Source: Plasmodium coatneyi
Taxonomy: Eukaryota; Apicomplexa; Aconoidasida; Haemosporida; Plasmodiidae
Assembly (NCBI RefSeq): GCF_001680005.1
Contig: NC_033562.1
Location: 496,001 to 560,000 of the forward strand
Direction: 5' to 3'
Length of the DNA: 64,000 nt
Shown here piece after piece: positions 48,161 to 60,167 of this stretch. The position numbers and the translations under genes are program-made. The notes under the pieces were generated by a model. It had not been told where the DNA came from. It saw nothing but the letters and a program-made list of their open reading frames with translations, and ran no database searches. Numbering within the stretch: the first letter of the stretch is position 1; every line of letters starts with the position of its first letter.

Positions 48161-49620
48161 ATGGGAAATGTATTCAAGGGGGAGTTCAATATAAAGGAAA
48201 ATATGCATAAACCATGCCACAGAGAAGGGGAGTATTGCGGGTTATATTTCATGTAGAACAGCATTTCAGTAATATGTGTGTAATAGTCTTTGCATACTCC
48301 CATAGGAGCAGGTAAAAGTATATATATATCGTTCATTATATCTGCAGGAGTATAACCTAAATAATGTACCTTCCACGGACATATATGGTAAATTCGGAAG
48401 TGCCAGTTGGAGTGATACTCATGTTGACGCTAGTAAACTGGATGCACCACTGAACGCATATTATGATAAGATAGGGAGTACGGACAAGATCACAAATGCT
48501 TGCGCTGTCGCATTCAACATGAGCAAAGGGGAAAGTGGTGAACCGCCCTATGCGGAACGCTGCAACTTTCTATTCTTCTGGATAGGGGACTATATACGGC
48601 GGCAACTGGAGAGTAAAAAGGAAAGTGACAAATTTAATGAAATTATGAGTGCTATTTGTGATGCATTCAAGGAGGTAAAAACTGCGCAGGAATGTAGCGT
48701 TGCCTGTAAGGGCATTACTAAAGACAATTTCCAACAAAGAAAAGAAGCATATGAATATTCTTATGATTATGGTAGAATAAAGGGGCAAGTGGATTATTAT
48801 GTTCAGAAGTGTGATGAAAAATGTTCCGCGTACATTCAGGGGTTAGTTAAAAGCTACAATCAAGTACATGCAGCTTGCCTAGATAATACCGAGACTGATG
48901 AATATTGTCAAAAGTTTGAACAGAAGTATGCGGAGGACGAAAGTACTAAGGGACTATCACAGTTGACGTGTAATGTAGTAAATGATAATGAACTTGCAGC
49001 CGATTTAGGACCTGTGCCAGGGGGCCCGGACCATTCTCCTGTGCCCAGTACAGGAAGTAGAACAAGTGGTAGTGGTGTTGTACCTGCTATATCCGGTACA
49101 TTGGTCACCGCAGTAGGACTACCTGGAATCCTTTTCTTTTTATATAAAGTACAACCACTATAATTACAATTGTAATTACCACATTACGCGTACTTAAAAG
49201 TATATAAATAATAAACATATTAATTACTATATATTTTTTTTTTTTTTTTTTTTTTGTGTTCTCTATTTAAAAAGGTGTATGTATACATAACACATATTTT
49301 TATGTCCTTCCCCCCCCTCTTCCTTCCATCCCTTCCTTTAGTACACTTCATTATTCTCTGGAATAAGAAACTCCTTTGGGGTTAGTAGCAGCAGAAAAAG
49401 GAGGTCCGTTCGACAAGATTTAAGCACCTTCTCAGGGGACGACACTTCCACAGAACTTTCTACAGTAGCTTCAACAATAGATTCTACTGTAGAAGTATCT
49501 ACCATATATAATGGACGACGATCACCACCACTTAGAAGTGGAAGAGAAAGAACAAATAATTATACACGACAAGGAAGGCAACATCAACAAAGAAAGAATA
49601 TTCGTTATCAACATATGTAG
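48161..49620 (+). CDS. KIR: KIR variant antigen inside the core region
   Basis: Exons 2 and 3 are 48348..49148 and 49342..49620, phase 0. The short first exon is uncertain: 48161..48169 (MGN, donor GTATTC) gives a 177-bp intron like those of the other KIRs here, but 48213..48230 (MPQRRG, donor GTATTG) also works. With MGN the product is 362 aa. Exon 2 begins EYNLNNVPSTDIYGKFG, with the pir core CNFLFFWIGDYIRRQL and KEAYEYSYDYGRIKG, regular cysteines, a G/P/S-rich stalk and a TM (about 248-269, ending GILFFLYK). Exon 3 is the KIR tail (SRKRRSVRQDL, STELSTV). The gene lies between a head-to-head telomere-like array and a SICAvar-intron-like repeat, away from the main variant block, with core genes on either side. 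Confidence 0.88.
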
Positions 49621-49975
49621 AGCACAACACAACACACATTGTGTATGGAATGTAGAACATCACATACATTCGTATGGTAGAACAACACACACACATGTGG
49701 AATGTAACACATGCAATGTAATGTAACATATTTAATGTAATGCCTCCCTCCTAGAGAAATTATTGACTACACATACAATGTTTCTTCCCCGAAACAATTA
49801 TAGTAACATATACCTAAGGAACAGCGAACAACTTTTGGGGTATGTAATGCGAGAAGGAGGGAAGAAGCATTTCATACATGTGCATATAAATATATTTAAT
49901 AAGAAAGAAAAAAAAGAAAAGAAAAAGAAAAAAAGATAAAAGAGGATTTACGATTCCGCGTTTAAGGTTCCCAGT
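49621..49975. other. 3' flank of KIR gene
   Basis: ACACAC/CATGTG-rich sequence directly after the KIR stop codon, then an A/G tract at 49900-49940. The words GATTTACGATTCCGCGTTTAAG at 49943 resemble the GGATTTCGCACTTAAGG words of the SICAvar last intron, so the repeat block may start here. Confidence 0.45.
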
Positions 49976-50400
49976 TTTAGAATATAAGAACAACAATGTG
50001 GCCTGGTGTTCAGCTGTTTGAGGGTATAAGGACAACAATGTGGCCTACTAATTAGGTGTTTTAGGGTTTATGAACAACAGTATGCCCTGATACTTTAGCT
50101 GCTTTAAGATGTAAGGACAACAATGTGGCCTGGTATTTAGCCGTTTTAGCGTTTAATAACAATAATGTGACCTGGTATTTAGCTGTTTTAGGGTGTAGGG
50201 AAGACAATGTGGCCTGATGTTTAGCTGTTTTAGGGTGTAAGGACAACAAGTGTGGATCGGTGTTTAGCTGTTTTTAGGGTGTAAGGACAACAATATGGCC
50301 TGGTGTTTAGGTGTTTTAGGATGTAAGTAACAACAGTGTGGTCTGGTGTTTAGGTGTTTTAGGGTATAAGAACAGCAATGTGGCCTGCTCCTTTAGCCAC
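49976..50400 (+). repeat. 42-bp tandem array related to SICAvar last intron
   Basis: About ten copies of a unit of roughly 42 bp (AGGGTGTAAGGACAACAATG+TGGCCTGGTGTTTAGCTGTTTT). Copies differ by a few bases each. Single copies of the same unit occur in intron 5 of the SICAvar at 18628-24657. No SICA coding exon was found on either side, so this is either a relic of a SICAvar 3' end or an independently amplified repeat. Confidence 0.88.
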
Positions 50401-52131
50401 CTCAGGGGGGGGTACACCCGAAGGTTGTATAAAAAAAAAAAAAAAAAAAAGAAGAAGAAATGAAGTTAGTATTAAAGGAATAAAAATATAAGATAAAAGA
50501 GAAAAAGGATGAATGGAAGAAGAAGAAAATAATAATAATTTTCTTACGCAATTAGGCCAAATACACGCACATTTGTGTGTAACCCCCACATATGTGAGAA
50601 AACTCGGAAAAAGGAAAAGCTCATTTTTTTTTTTATATTCCAAGAGTGTTAGAATTCCGCGATGTGCATACTGAGTAAAAGCATGCTGCAACACATGCAT
50701 GTTTTTTTTTTTTTTTTTTTCCGCATGCATTTATGGGAAAACGTTTTTGTAGTTTTATGTGTACTTTAATTTAAAAAAAAAAAAAAAATGTGTAGCAAAA
50801 TTGGCCACAAACATCTGGCGGGCTGTCCAAAATGAATGGCAGAACGGAAGGACGTCAAATGAGGCTCACAGAGAAGTAGCTCATCTTTGCATCCCCGGCG
50901 CGTTTGAGGCCATTTTATTAGAATACACTATTTGTTGCCTCCGCATGTATGTGTCCTTCGTGGTAGGAGAGAGGGGGGGAAAGGACAACCCTTGGCTCTT
51001 TGGAAGTTTTACCCAATACCTTATCGTTTTGTTCATTTTCCTGAGGAGAACAATAAAACAGGGATAGGGAGGGTGTATTCGTATTCCCTGCAGGTGTGTT
51101 GAGTCATACGTTTGGGTAATAACCAGAAGGGCTTTTCTTCCAACAAGGTCCTCTTTTCTAAGGGGCCCTTTATTTTGTTCGTATTCCCGTACAAAGGGAC
51201 AAATAAAATGAAAGTTGGATTCCGAAGGGGATAGTCAGTCACCTTTACCCTGAATTATCCTACGTAATGACCGATTTGCATTCGTGGCAAAAGTGATAAA
51301 AGTAGCAACTTTTAAGCACATCCCAAGGGGTAATCCTATTACTCATTGGATGTTTTCCCTTCTCGGATGGTACTTACCCCATACAAACCCCAAGTGGTAA
51401 AATTAACTTTTGAAAGGGTTCTGCGCCATACGCGTAACGGGTGTAATCGCGATTACGCCCGCACAGGGACAATCTAGTGTACCTCCTGCTGGTCACCAGT
51501 TCCAAATGAGGCAACGCAAGTGTGTGTGTGTAGGAAATTTAATCCAGGGAAAGTTTTGTTAAAAGAAAAATTTGCACAACATATGGAAAAGGCGGTTGGC
51601 ACTGCTAGGGAGCTCCTCCAATCGGGGAAAGAAAACTGAGCAGTGGAAATTTCCGTACATGTGCTGCGCAAAAAAAAAAAATAAAAATAAAAAATACATA
51701 TATGTGTATTTCGACAGACCCCCACAGAGTAAATTCTTACATCCCTGGTGTGCCTGTGTGACACTCCTCCCATTGGGTGAATCACGTGGACGAAGTGAAC
51801 CTTGCCAGGGAACTCTGCACGGAAAATCGCCCAATGTCAAACGTGCAGCGTGGCGCCAGAGAGGAAACAAATCTGAGCGAGCGAGAGTTTCCGAAGAGTC
51901 GAAAAAGCACGCACATTCACAGATGGCGCAAAAAAAAAAAAAAAAAAAAAAAGAGAACGGATTAGTCGCATGTAAGCATGCGCGAGGGAGTTGTGTTTCA
52001 TTACGTTCTGTTTTGCACATCATATGATATCATACCGTATCATATCAGTGCATTCTTTTTTTTTCATTTTTTTGTAGTTCAGATATAATAACCCTGCACA
52101 AAGGCATCCCCAAGGGAGCAACCAATAACTT

Positions 52132-52169
<38 letters not shown>

Positions 52170-52533
52170 CACACAAGCCCCAGCCTTTCGTCTCCATGTA
52201 CGCAGGGTAGCGCAGCCGGGTCGTGTACGCTGCTCCCTCTTGAGAAGGAACATGAGACCAGCAGCAGGAAAATGGTACCCCCTGCGGTGTACGACCGTTT
52301 AGCTCGCCAAAGCAGGACACGATACTCCTCCACACGTGCCCTTTTGGCCACCCCAACAAGACCACACACCGGCAGATACGTATATACACACATTCGTACA
52401 CCCACGTACGTATGCGCTCATGCACGTACAAGCTCAACCACCGGTAGAAGAGAAGACAAAAGAGACAACCAAGCCACCACCACCACCACCACCTCTTTTT
52501 TTTTTCTCATCAATCAAGTGACGAATCGATAAC
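50401..52533. other. Intergenic, return to core
   Basis: Poly-A/poly-T runs (50430-50449, 50701-50720, 50774-50788, 51667-51681, 51931-51952, 52136-52169) punctuate non-coding sequence. From about 50800 the composition becomes that of the core, and 51900-52530 is probably the 5' flank or UTR of the transporter gene. Open frames at 51559-52027 on both strands overlap low-complexity runs and are not called. Confidence 0.5.
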
Positions 52534-54308
52534 ATGACGACCATCCTGCCGCAGCGCGCCATCCCGTACCTTGTGCTAGCTGGTGCATTTTTGTACAACC
52601 TTAATATAGGTGCGTAAAGGAGAGGCGGCCTAGGGGAGGCTCTCCCTCTATCTGCACGTGTAGGAAAAAAATGAGGTGTACCTTATACCTGTCTAGATTA
52701 TACACATCCCCAAGTGTAGTACGCCTGCTTGTTTACGCTCATGTCTTGCTCCCTTTTACCCCTGCGCAGGAATTATAAACTCCTATGGTAACCTTAATAT
52801 TTACCTCACCTCCTACCTGAGACACAAGGGCCAAAATGTAACCTACAGGGATGTGTCTTTTATATACGAACTGACGGTAATTACTCTGGGCATATCCATG
52901 CTGATTGGAAATGTTGTGCAGAAGAAATTAGGAGAAAGAGTAACCATACTGATCTGCTGCTTCACAACTTTTGTTTCCTTTTATATGTCCTCATTGTATG
53001 CCCACTCGTACTTGATGCTGTGTGTGTTCATGGGGGGGCTGTACGGACTGGGATATGGAATCAGTTTCACCATTCCGCTTTCGTGTACATACAAGCATTT
53101 TAAAAAGAACCGAGGATTGGTCAGTGGTATTGTCATCTCTGCAATATCGTTGAGTCCATTTTTGTATTGCCCATTGCAGACTCTGCTTATAAATAGGAAC
53201 AATGTTTTGCCAGTGGAGAGTAGCAGCGGTGGAATCAGGGAACGGTACTTTGAAGACCCCCAGGTGCTTAACAGAATCCCCCATGTGCTTTTCATTCAGT
53301 CCGTAATCTTTTTAATTTTTGGCACATGTGGTGGATTTTTCGCAACGATGAAAGTAAGGGGGAATGGTGAAAAACAGCTCACCAGTGGTAATCTCGATGT
53401 AGGAAACAAGAAAAGCAAACACTTGGATGCACAGGATGGGAGCCTCCTTGATTTAGAGAAGAATGACGAACAAATGGGAATAACCACGGACAAGAACAAG
53501 GGAAACCAAAACGATGGAACAAATGAGGGTGATAACTTGGGGTCCCGACTAGCCAAATCTTTTAAAAAAAAAAAAAAAAAAAAAAATGGGCGCAGGGACA
53601 AATGACGAAGACGGAGATGGAGAAGGCATCCAAAATGGAAAAAAAAAAAAAAAAAAAAAAAAAAACTTTACCCGTTTCTTCCTCAATATGTTAAACGTAA
53701 ACACAACCATCTTTTCAGACAATAACGTTCAAAAGTATTACAACAAGAAATGCACAGAAGACGTTTTTTTTTTTTTTTTATGGCTATCTGTCGTTTTTTT
53801 TAATTCCTATATCAATTTTGTCATTATGTATTGGAAAATCATTGGCATTACCTACACCTCCATGGAAGATAAATTCATCACCCTCAATGGAAGCTTTATT
53901 AACAGCATGTCCAACATAGCGGGCCGCTTAATATGGGGATCCATATACGACAAGCTACAAGTTAACATGACTGTAACCTTGCTAGGGGCTTGCATATGTT
54001 GTGCGTGTTTTCTCCTTCCAGCCATTTCACACATATACATTTTGTACGCGTTTACGTGCGCCCTTTTTTACTTTTGCATTGGGGGCAGCCTTGTTACCAT
54101 CCCTATCATCACCCTCAAAAAGTATGGCGAAATGCACTTCCCTCTGAATATGTCTATTCTGTATACCACACGTATTGCCAACACTTTTCTTTGTAGTGTG
54201 ATCGTTCGTCTCTTTTACAGCATGTTCACCCTGCGATGCCTGAGCTCGGCCTTCGGCCTCATTTCGCTCGTCGCCACAGTTGTGATGTTCTTCCTTACGC
54301 AGTCGTAG
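52534..54308 (+). CDS. Monocarboxylate/oxalate-formate-type MFS transporter, frame broken at A23
   Basis: Exon 1 is 52534..52609 (MTTILPQRAIPYLVLAGAFL), and exon 2 starts at 52770, phase 1 (GIINSYGNLNIYLTSYLRHK). The first six-TM half includes GGLYGLGYGISFTIPL and the loop YKHFKKNRGLVSGIVISA, the family's 'P..hFp.rRGlasGi' signature. A charged loop (residues about 215-330) contains two A-runs. At the first, 53564-53586 (23 A), the frame shifts: the upstream frame ends at 53605 while the second half (MSNIAGRLIWGSIYDKL, GGSLVTIPIITLKKYGE) is in another frame to 54308. One A fewer would give about 537 aa. Substrate in malaria parasites is not established from sequence; a plasma-membrane or organellar organic-anion carrier is likely. 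It may correspond to the second putative monocarboxylate carrier described in P. falciparum (from memory). Confidence 0.85.
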
Positions 54309-54778
54309 GAGGACACGTTCGTGGTACAGTGTAGCGCAATATTTCACTGTCTATGTTGTTGTTCATGTGCGGGTGTATACCAGCTTATGCGCAATCGCGC
54401 GCGCGAACCCGTTTACACACTTCTTGCGCGTTATATAATTGCTTCATTTTTTCATTCTTCCTTTTTTCATCGTTACCACTTTTCATGGCTTCCCGTTTCC
54501 ATTCGTATGGCATCCCTTTTTTTATCCTACCTTGGCGCAAGTGCGACTCGGCACAACTATAGCGGCACAGCGGGGCGGTGGTGCCCATGCCAGCCGCTTC
54601 GCCCCTACGCGTCCCATGATGGACCACCTTTTTTCAAACAAAAACCACTGTTGGATGTTTTTAAAACGTTTCTTATGTGTGTGCAGAGGGGCAAGCTCAC
54701 GCGGGCACGCAATTGTAGACACGTAATCGTTGACATGCAATCGCGGAATGTTTTGCCCAATTGAAATCTCCAACGGAG

Positions 54779-57700
54779 CTACTTTTCCCAAGCTGTCTTC
54801 AAAAGGGTGGCCCGCCCATATCTCTCCAGCTCATTCCTCACAATTTCGTTAATAAGCATCCTACGGAGGGGTGTGAAAAAGTAATGCAGTGGTAAGTGGT
54901 CGTTTTGGTTAACATCCTCTTTTGAAGCGGTACCTGGCAGTACCAGTCACTTAGGACGGTCACTGAAGCAGGCCAATTTTGCCCGTCGGAGTTCCCCCCC
55001 TTGCGACGAACGTACCGGGAAATGTCCCCAAATGTGGGCCGCATGAAGGGGTTCTCGTCGATGCAGGAGAGCAGCAGGTTTATCAGGAATTTGTCCTGTC
55101 ACGGGGGGAAAAAAAATGGTGGAAAAGGAGGAAAAAATGACAAAGCGCAAAAATGATGCTCAAGAGGGCCAAATTAAGGGGAACCCTTCTGCCGAGCACC
55201 TCTTCCCCCTCACCTGAATCTCAAAATGCTTCAAGTCCACCTTATATCCCCCATGCGAAAAGTAGTGAAAATTTTTGTGCTTTAAAAATTTGGACACAAT
55301 AACTGCAAAGGCCCAAACGTCAACAGTCCTGTTGTAAGCCACGCTTTTCTGCTCAGGGGCCAAGTGACCCTTTGTGCCACAACACTGACTCATAAGGTAT
55401 TCGAAGTCTTGGTCGACCTTCCTGGACAGGTTAAAATCCGTCAGGAGGATCTTCTTCCCCTGCGTTGGGGTAAGCAGTTATGTGGTAGGCCTGTTTATAT
55501 ATGGCCCACTTTTTAAGGGGTGTCTATCTAAGGGGCGCATTTTTAAAGGAGCTCCCAAGTCGGTAATTGCCACTCGGCAGCACGTACACCAGGGCGAAGA
55601 AGCATCCGGGTAAGACACCGATAATCCGCTGGGCAAAAATAATTCCATCCACCATTTGAGCAAACAAGTTCCCCACGGTCACCATCGTGGAAGTCACGTC
55701 TCCCCCTATATGCACACACGCCCTTACCTTTATCAACACGTTGTCTGGCTTCAAATCCCGATATATGTAAAATTCCTGTTTGGAATTTTCCTTGTGAATG
55801 AAGGACATTACACTGAAGGTGGGGGTCATGCGTGAAGATGAGCATGTCTACGCATTTGGCACTACGAGTGGGTATGTCTTTGTGAGTGGATAACCACTGA
55901 AGGAACCCAACAGCACAACCTCCTAAGAAGTTCTTCATTGACGAAAAAAGAGTCTAGCTGCACATTTGGAGTGTCATTAAAAAAAAATTTTTTTTTTTTT
56001 TCTTTTGGGAACAGTTAAACCTACTTGGCTATCTCCAACAGAGTCAGTCGCACGAAATTAAGGTTGTATGCCGCTCCCTTATCGCAGAAGACCTTTTCTG
56101 TTCAGTGAGCAAAATGGCGCGGAAGGGGAGAGGTAAAAATTGACACGGGTAGCCATACATACGTACTTCTATATTGGCGCGATAGTCTGCTTCACCACGC
56201 ATGGACCCTTTTTACCATCACAGACGAGCAACCTTACCCAATGACGTGTCGGCCAGCTGCAACAGGAAGCAGAGACACTCCTTCCTCTCCTCCTGGTGCT
56301 GCCTGTTCATCAGCAGTTGGTAGCCTGCAGCGGGCATGAAGAAAAATAAAATGAAAAAATAAAGTGAAAAATAACGTTTCAATCGCCATCGAAGTGGAAT
56401 CGATTAACGTTATCACAAGTGAAAAAATTCCCCCCTCCCAGAAAATGCGACCCACTTTAACAGAAGAACCACAACATGAGTGGGTATACCCGCCAGACAC
56501 TAAAAAACGAAAGAAATCTAACCCTTGAAGGTGCAGTAAATCTTCACGACGTTGGTGTGTGCCTTCTCCCGCAGAATCACAGACTCGTTCAGGTTGAATT
56601 CGCTGAAAGGGAAAAAAAAATATATATAAAATAATGCCCTTTTTGCAATTTTTAAAGAAATGCAGAAACAGCGACCCCTGCTTGCAAAATGAAGGAGGAA
56701 GAATGGAAGGAGTGCCCTACTTCATGTCCATAATTTTCAACGCGAAGTGCGTTGTGTCTTTTATGCTCGGAAAGAAAAATGAGGTTTGAACTTCTCTATC
56801 CTCCTTGAGGGACACGTCCCACACTTCGCCAAATCCACCCACTCCTAACTTTCTCTCAAAGATGAAGTGCTCGTCTAGGTTTACAACTTCGTTGTTCCCC
56901 TCCCATACTCTGCAGGGGAGAGGGAAAGGGTGTGTTTGCATGCGTGTACATGTGCTGATACTCTGCCCATCGCCATCACAATGGCTGAACGATGAGATAC
57001 CGCACGCATGAACCGATGCCAATGCTTACTTCAAAAAAAAACTATCAATGTACCCAAGAGGCATTTTCACATTATTGGTAAAGTTCGAAATGGTGATCTT
57101 TGACTGCGCACTTGAGTTGGTTTTCGTTTTTGTCTTCTCCTCCCAAAAGATGGGGATAATGCACTCGGGGATGTTTTGCTCTTCGGTGTGTAAAATGAGA
57201 GGGCAGAAAAAAATATTAACAAATCGGAGGAATGGTAGCGCGCGCAAGGAGTAAATACACCCGTTGAGCTAATCACCCTATGATAATTGCTCTATGTCAA
57301 TGGCGCTGCGTGAGCGTATAATGATGCATATGTCGAGGGGGAACCTGGAAGGGAGGGAATTAAGACGAGGTTGAAGTACTTGACCCTGTGGTTCTTCACA
57401 TAACGGACAAATCTGCAGGGGATGTCCACCGAATCGCAAAGCAGCTGCAAGAGGTTCGGGGAAGAGAGTTCCGTTGTATAGAGTGGTAGTGTTATCTACA
57501 TTAGCAGTGCTATTGTGTACGTTTCTGTATCTATTTATGCTTGGTGGTGTGGAGAGGAAGAGCCAAACGAATGGTCACACGTATTGGCACTAATACGAGC
57601 GAATATGCGTCTTCATCCCCCCCTTTTTTCTTTACACTTGCCAGAGAAGCGATTCCCCAAAAGGGGACACTCCTCTCCATACCTTAAACAACAGAGACCT

Positions 57701-60167
57701 GTGCCGATCGGATCCCTTTTTTACACTTCCCAGGAATACAAAATTAAAATCGTAGTTTTCGTAGTAGTGCGTTTTTATGCTTTCTTCGCTTTCTTCACTT
57801 TCCTCACTTTCTGCATCGGAGTCTTCTTCTTGACCCGCCCTGTCCGCATCATTTTCATTGCATTTTTCTTTTCTTTTTTTTTTTTTTTTTCGATTTTCTG
57901 AGGAAAATATTTCAGAGAATGTCCTTTCGCGAGTGTCGCAACAATTTGAAGTGGCCACTTCACCGCTCGTCTTTTGGGGGGGTTCCTCCTCGGGAAGTTC
58001 TGCTTCCACTTGAGAGCGCTTCCTTTTCACTTGGCTTCTATCCCTCTCCCCATCTGCGTGACGTTTGTGTGCCTCTTGGCTTGCTCTCTGGGGGAGGGTG
58101 TCTCCCCCCGTAGAGATCACATTTTCAGGGTCGTACTTGATCATCCTGTCTACCAAATTTTCTATCCTCTTAATTTTAATCAAAGCATTTTTAACACTCT
58201 TGACTTCCTTCTTGGCAATGTTAACCTTTTCCCTGTGCGGAGGTGTCATCGAGGGGGGGGTGATGGTGGAGTTTCCCACATATAGAAGTGCTAAGTAGAC
58301 ACACATATGCACTTGTGCACACAGTAGTAGCTCCAACGCGAAGTTGTGCACTTTCCCCCATGCTGATGCGAAAGTAAAAAATCTGCTGAGAAGCCCCACC
58401 TTAGTTTGGCGTCACTGAATACGCTTACAATGATGCTGGAGAGGCAGCTGCAAATATCGGTGTCGCCGTATCTGCACATGTTCCGACCCTTCATGTACCT
58501 CCCAACACATTTGGAAATATATTTACACATTTTTTTTTTTAAAAAAAATAAATCACAACTTCCTACATCGTAGATGGATTTTTCTCTAAAGCATGAGTGT
58601 AACCCTAGGTGTACATTCGGGACGGGGATTTCTCCCATCAATTTTTTTTTTTTTTTTTTTTTTCTACATTTGAAATTTAATTCGTGTCCGCTGTTTGCAA
58701 TTACAAAGTTTCGTCCATTCACTTCGCGGGAAAAATTGTCCTCTTCGGCGGGAAAGTCACTACTCGGGTGGAGTACCTCCTTCACGAAGCTGCTTTCTCT
58801 CTTCATCCGAATGCCGTGCGTGTAGAGGTAGATTAGCCTGAGGTCCTTCACGTCCACCGCGTCTTTCACAAGGCCTGCAGTGCCAGGGTAAAACGCAAGC
58901 ATAAGCGTAAATCTACACATGTGTGTATGTGTAGGTGTGTATATGCATGCAGTCGCTACGCCCAGCACCTGCCTCGAAGAAAGTCCTCTTGCTATGCATG
59001 AGATTATCGTAAAAGTCCAACATGTTCTCCCGGCTGTATTTATAATTTAAGTTTTCTTCGCAAAGTCTATTTTGCAGAAACTCAATGAGGTGCAGGACCA
59101 CTTGGTTCCTCTTCACTTTTTTTTTCTTTTTCAGTTTAGCAAGAAAGTTCAACACTAAAAAGTTTATTTCGTCCAGATTCTCTATCAAGTATTTGAGCCC
59201 AATGAGGATGTCACCTACGTCTCCGCTGAGGTAAAGCAGGGCCTCGAATGGAGAGAAGTGGGTGGTGGGGGAAAATGAGCCCTCTTTCCGCTTCGTTCGC
59301 AGTTACACAAGTTGCATTAGCGTGGTTACACAGGAGGACAGAACAACCACCATCACACTATCAACGGAGCAAAAAAAGAACGGAATGGAACGGAACAACT
59401 TTTCCCCTTCAGACGTGCCTATTTGAGTGGTACCATTGAAATTTGGTTGTAACAGCAGCTATACGGGGGGAAGTACAAATGGAAGGCGTTCATGGAGAGC
59501 TGCTTTATAAACTTCTCCGTCGGGGCTTTAATTTTTCTCTTTAATGCCAGATCGTCCGAAACGAACATACAGACATTCTTAACGATTTCTTCCCCTCTCT
59601 TTAGATTCTACATTCGGACAAACGAGAAAAAAAAGAAGCGGCGCGTTAGACCATCGTTCCGGTTACTGCTTTGTGTTGCACTGTTATCAGTTTTATGTGG
59701 CGTAACTTATCTCATCTAAATATAACTTAACTTTGGCCAAATTTTATTTCTTTCATTTCGGTGCAGCATTCTATTTTTGTCTGCACCTCTTAAAGTGTAA
59801 CTCCTCCAAATGCCTATGCTTCCCGCAGAGGGTTTATTACTATTTCTGGGTTTGACTTCAGCTTCCTTAGCGTGTCGATGTGGGTCCTGTGTACGTTTTC
59901 TGCGTCTGCATTTTGATCATTCTGCGGGGGAACACCTTCATCGCTCATTTTATCTTCATGCTGGTTTTTACTTCCCCTGTTGACACCGCCTAACTGGTCT
60001 TCCTCCGTTTGTGCTTCTTCCCTGCTGATGCACCTGCCACTGGTCAGGCTATTTTTATCTCCATCAGTGGACTTCGCAATAATGCTGCTCTCCGTACTAT
60101 CACTGACGCCGCCTTTGAGGGCTCCCCAAACAGCGCTGTCTTTACGCATACTCGAGCAGTCCTTCAT
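54779..60167 (-). CDS. Protein kinase with EDR1/CTR1-like N-terminal region, 15 exons
   Basis: Exons, 5' to 3' on the complement: 59841..60167, 59434..59607, 58969..59242, 58400..58874, 57683..58232, 57345..57444, 57030..57180, 56721..56909, 56523..56602, 56238..56324, 56025..56097, 55728..55812, 55214..55459, 55016..55095, 54779..54860; all phases agree, 990 aa. Residues about 140-640 resemble the EDR1 domain of plant CTR1/EDR1 kinases: MNAFHLYFPPYS, DLRLIYLYTHGIR, and LGSVKKGSDRHRSLLFK+LLCDSVDIPCRFVRY across an intron. The kinase domain (about 695-965) has GVGGFGEVW, FALKIMD (Lys), a Glu-bearing helix (NESVILREKA), YRDLKPDNVL, GTKGHLAPE, DVWAF and the closing Arg motif (ENPFMRPTF). The Mg-loop reads DFN instead of DFG. 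The 5' UTR faces a 1.8-kb spacer; the 3' end converges with the transporter (470 bp apart). Ser/Thr specificity is inferred from YRDLKPDN. Confidence 0.88.

Noticed and set aside
53586..54308. Separate gene starting at the ATG after the A23 run
   Set aside because: The downstream half is the second half of an MFS transporter, not an independent protein; a frameshift at the A-run is simpler.
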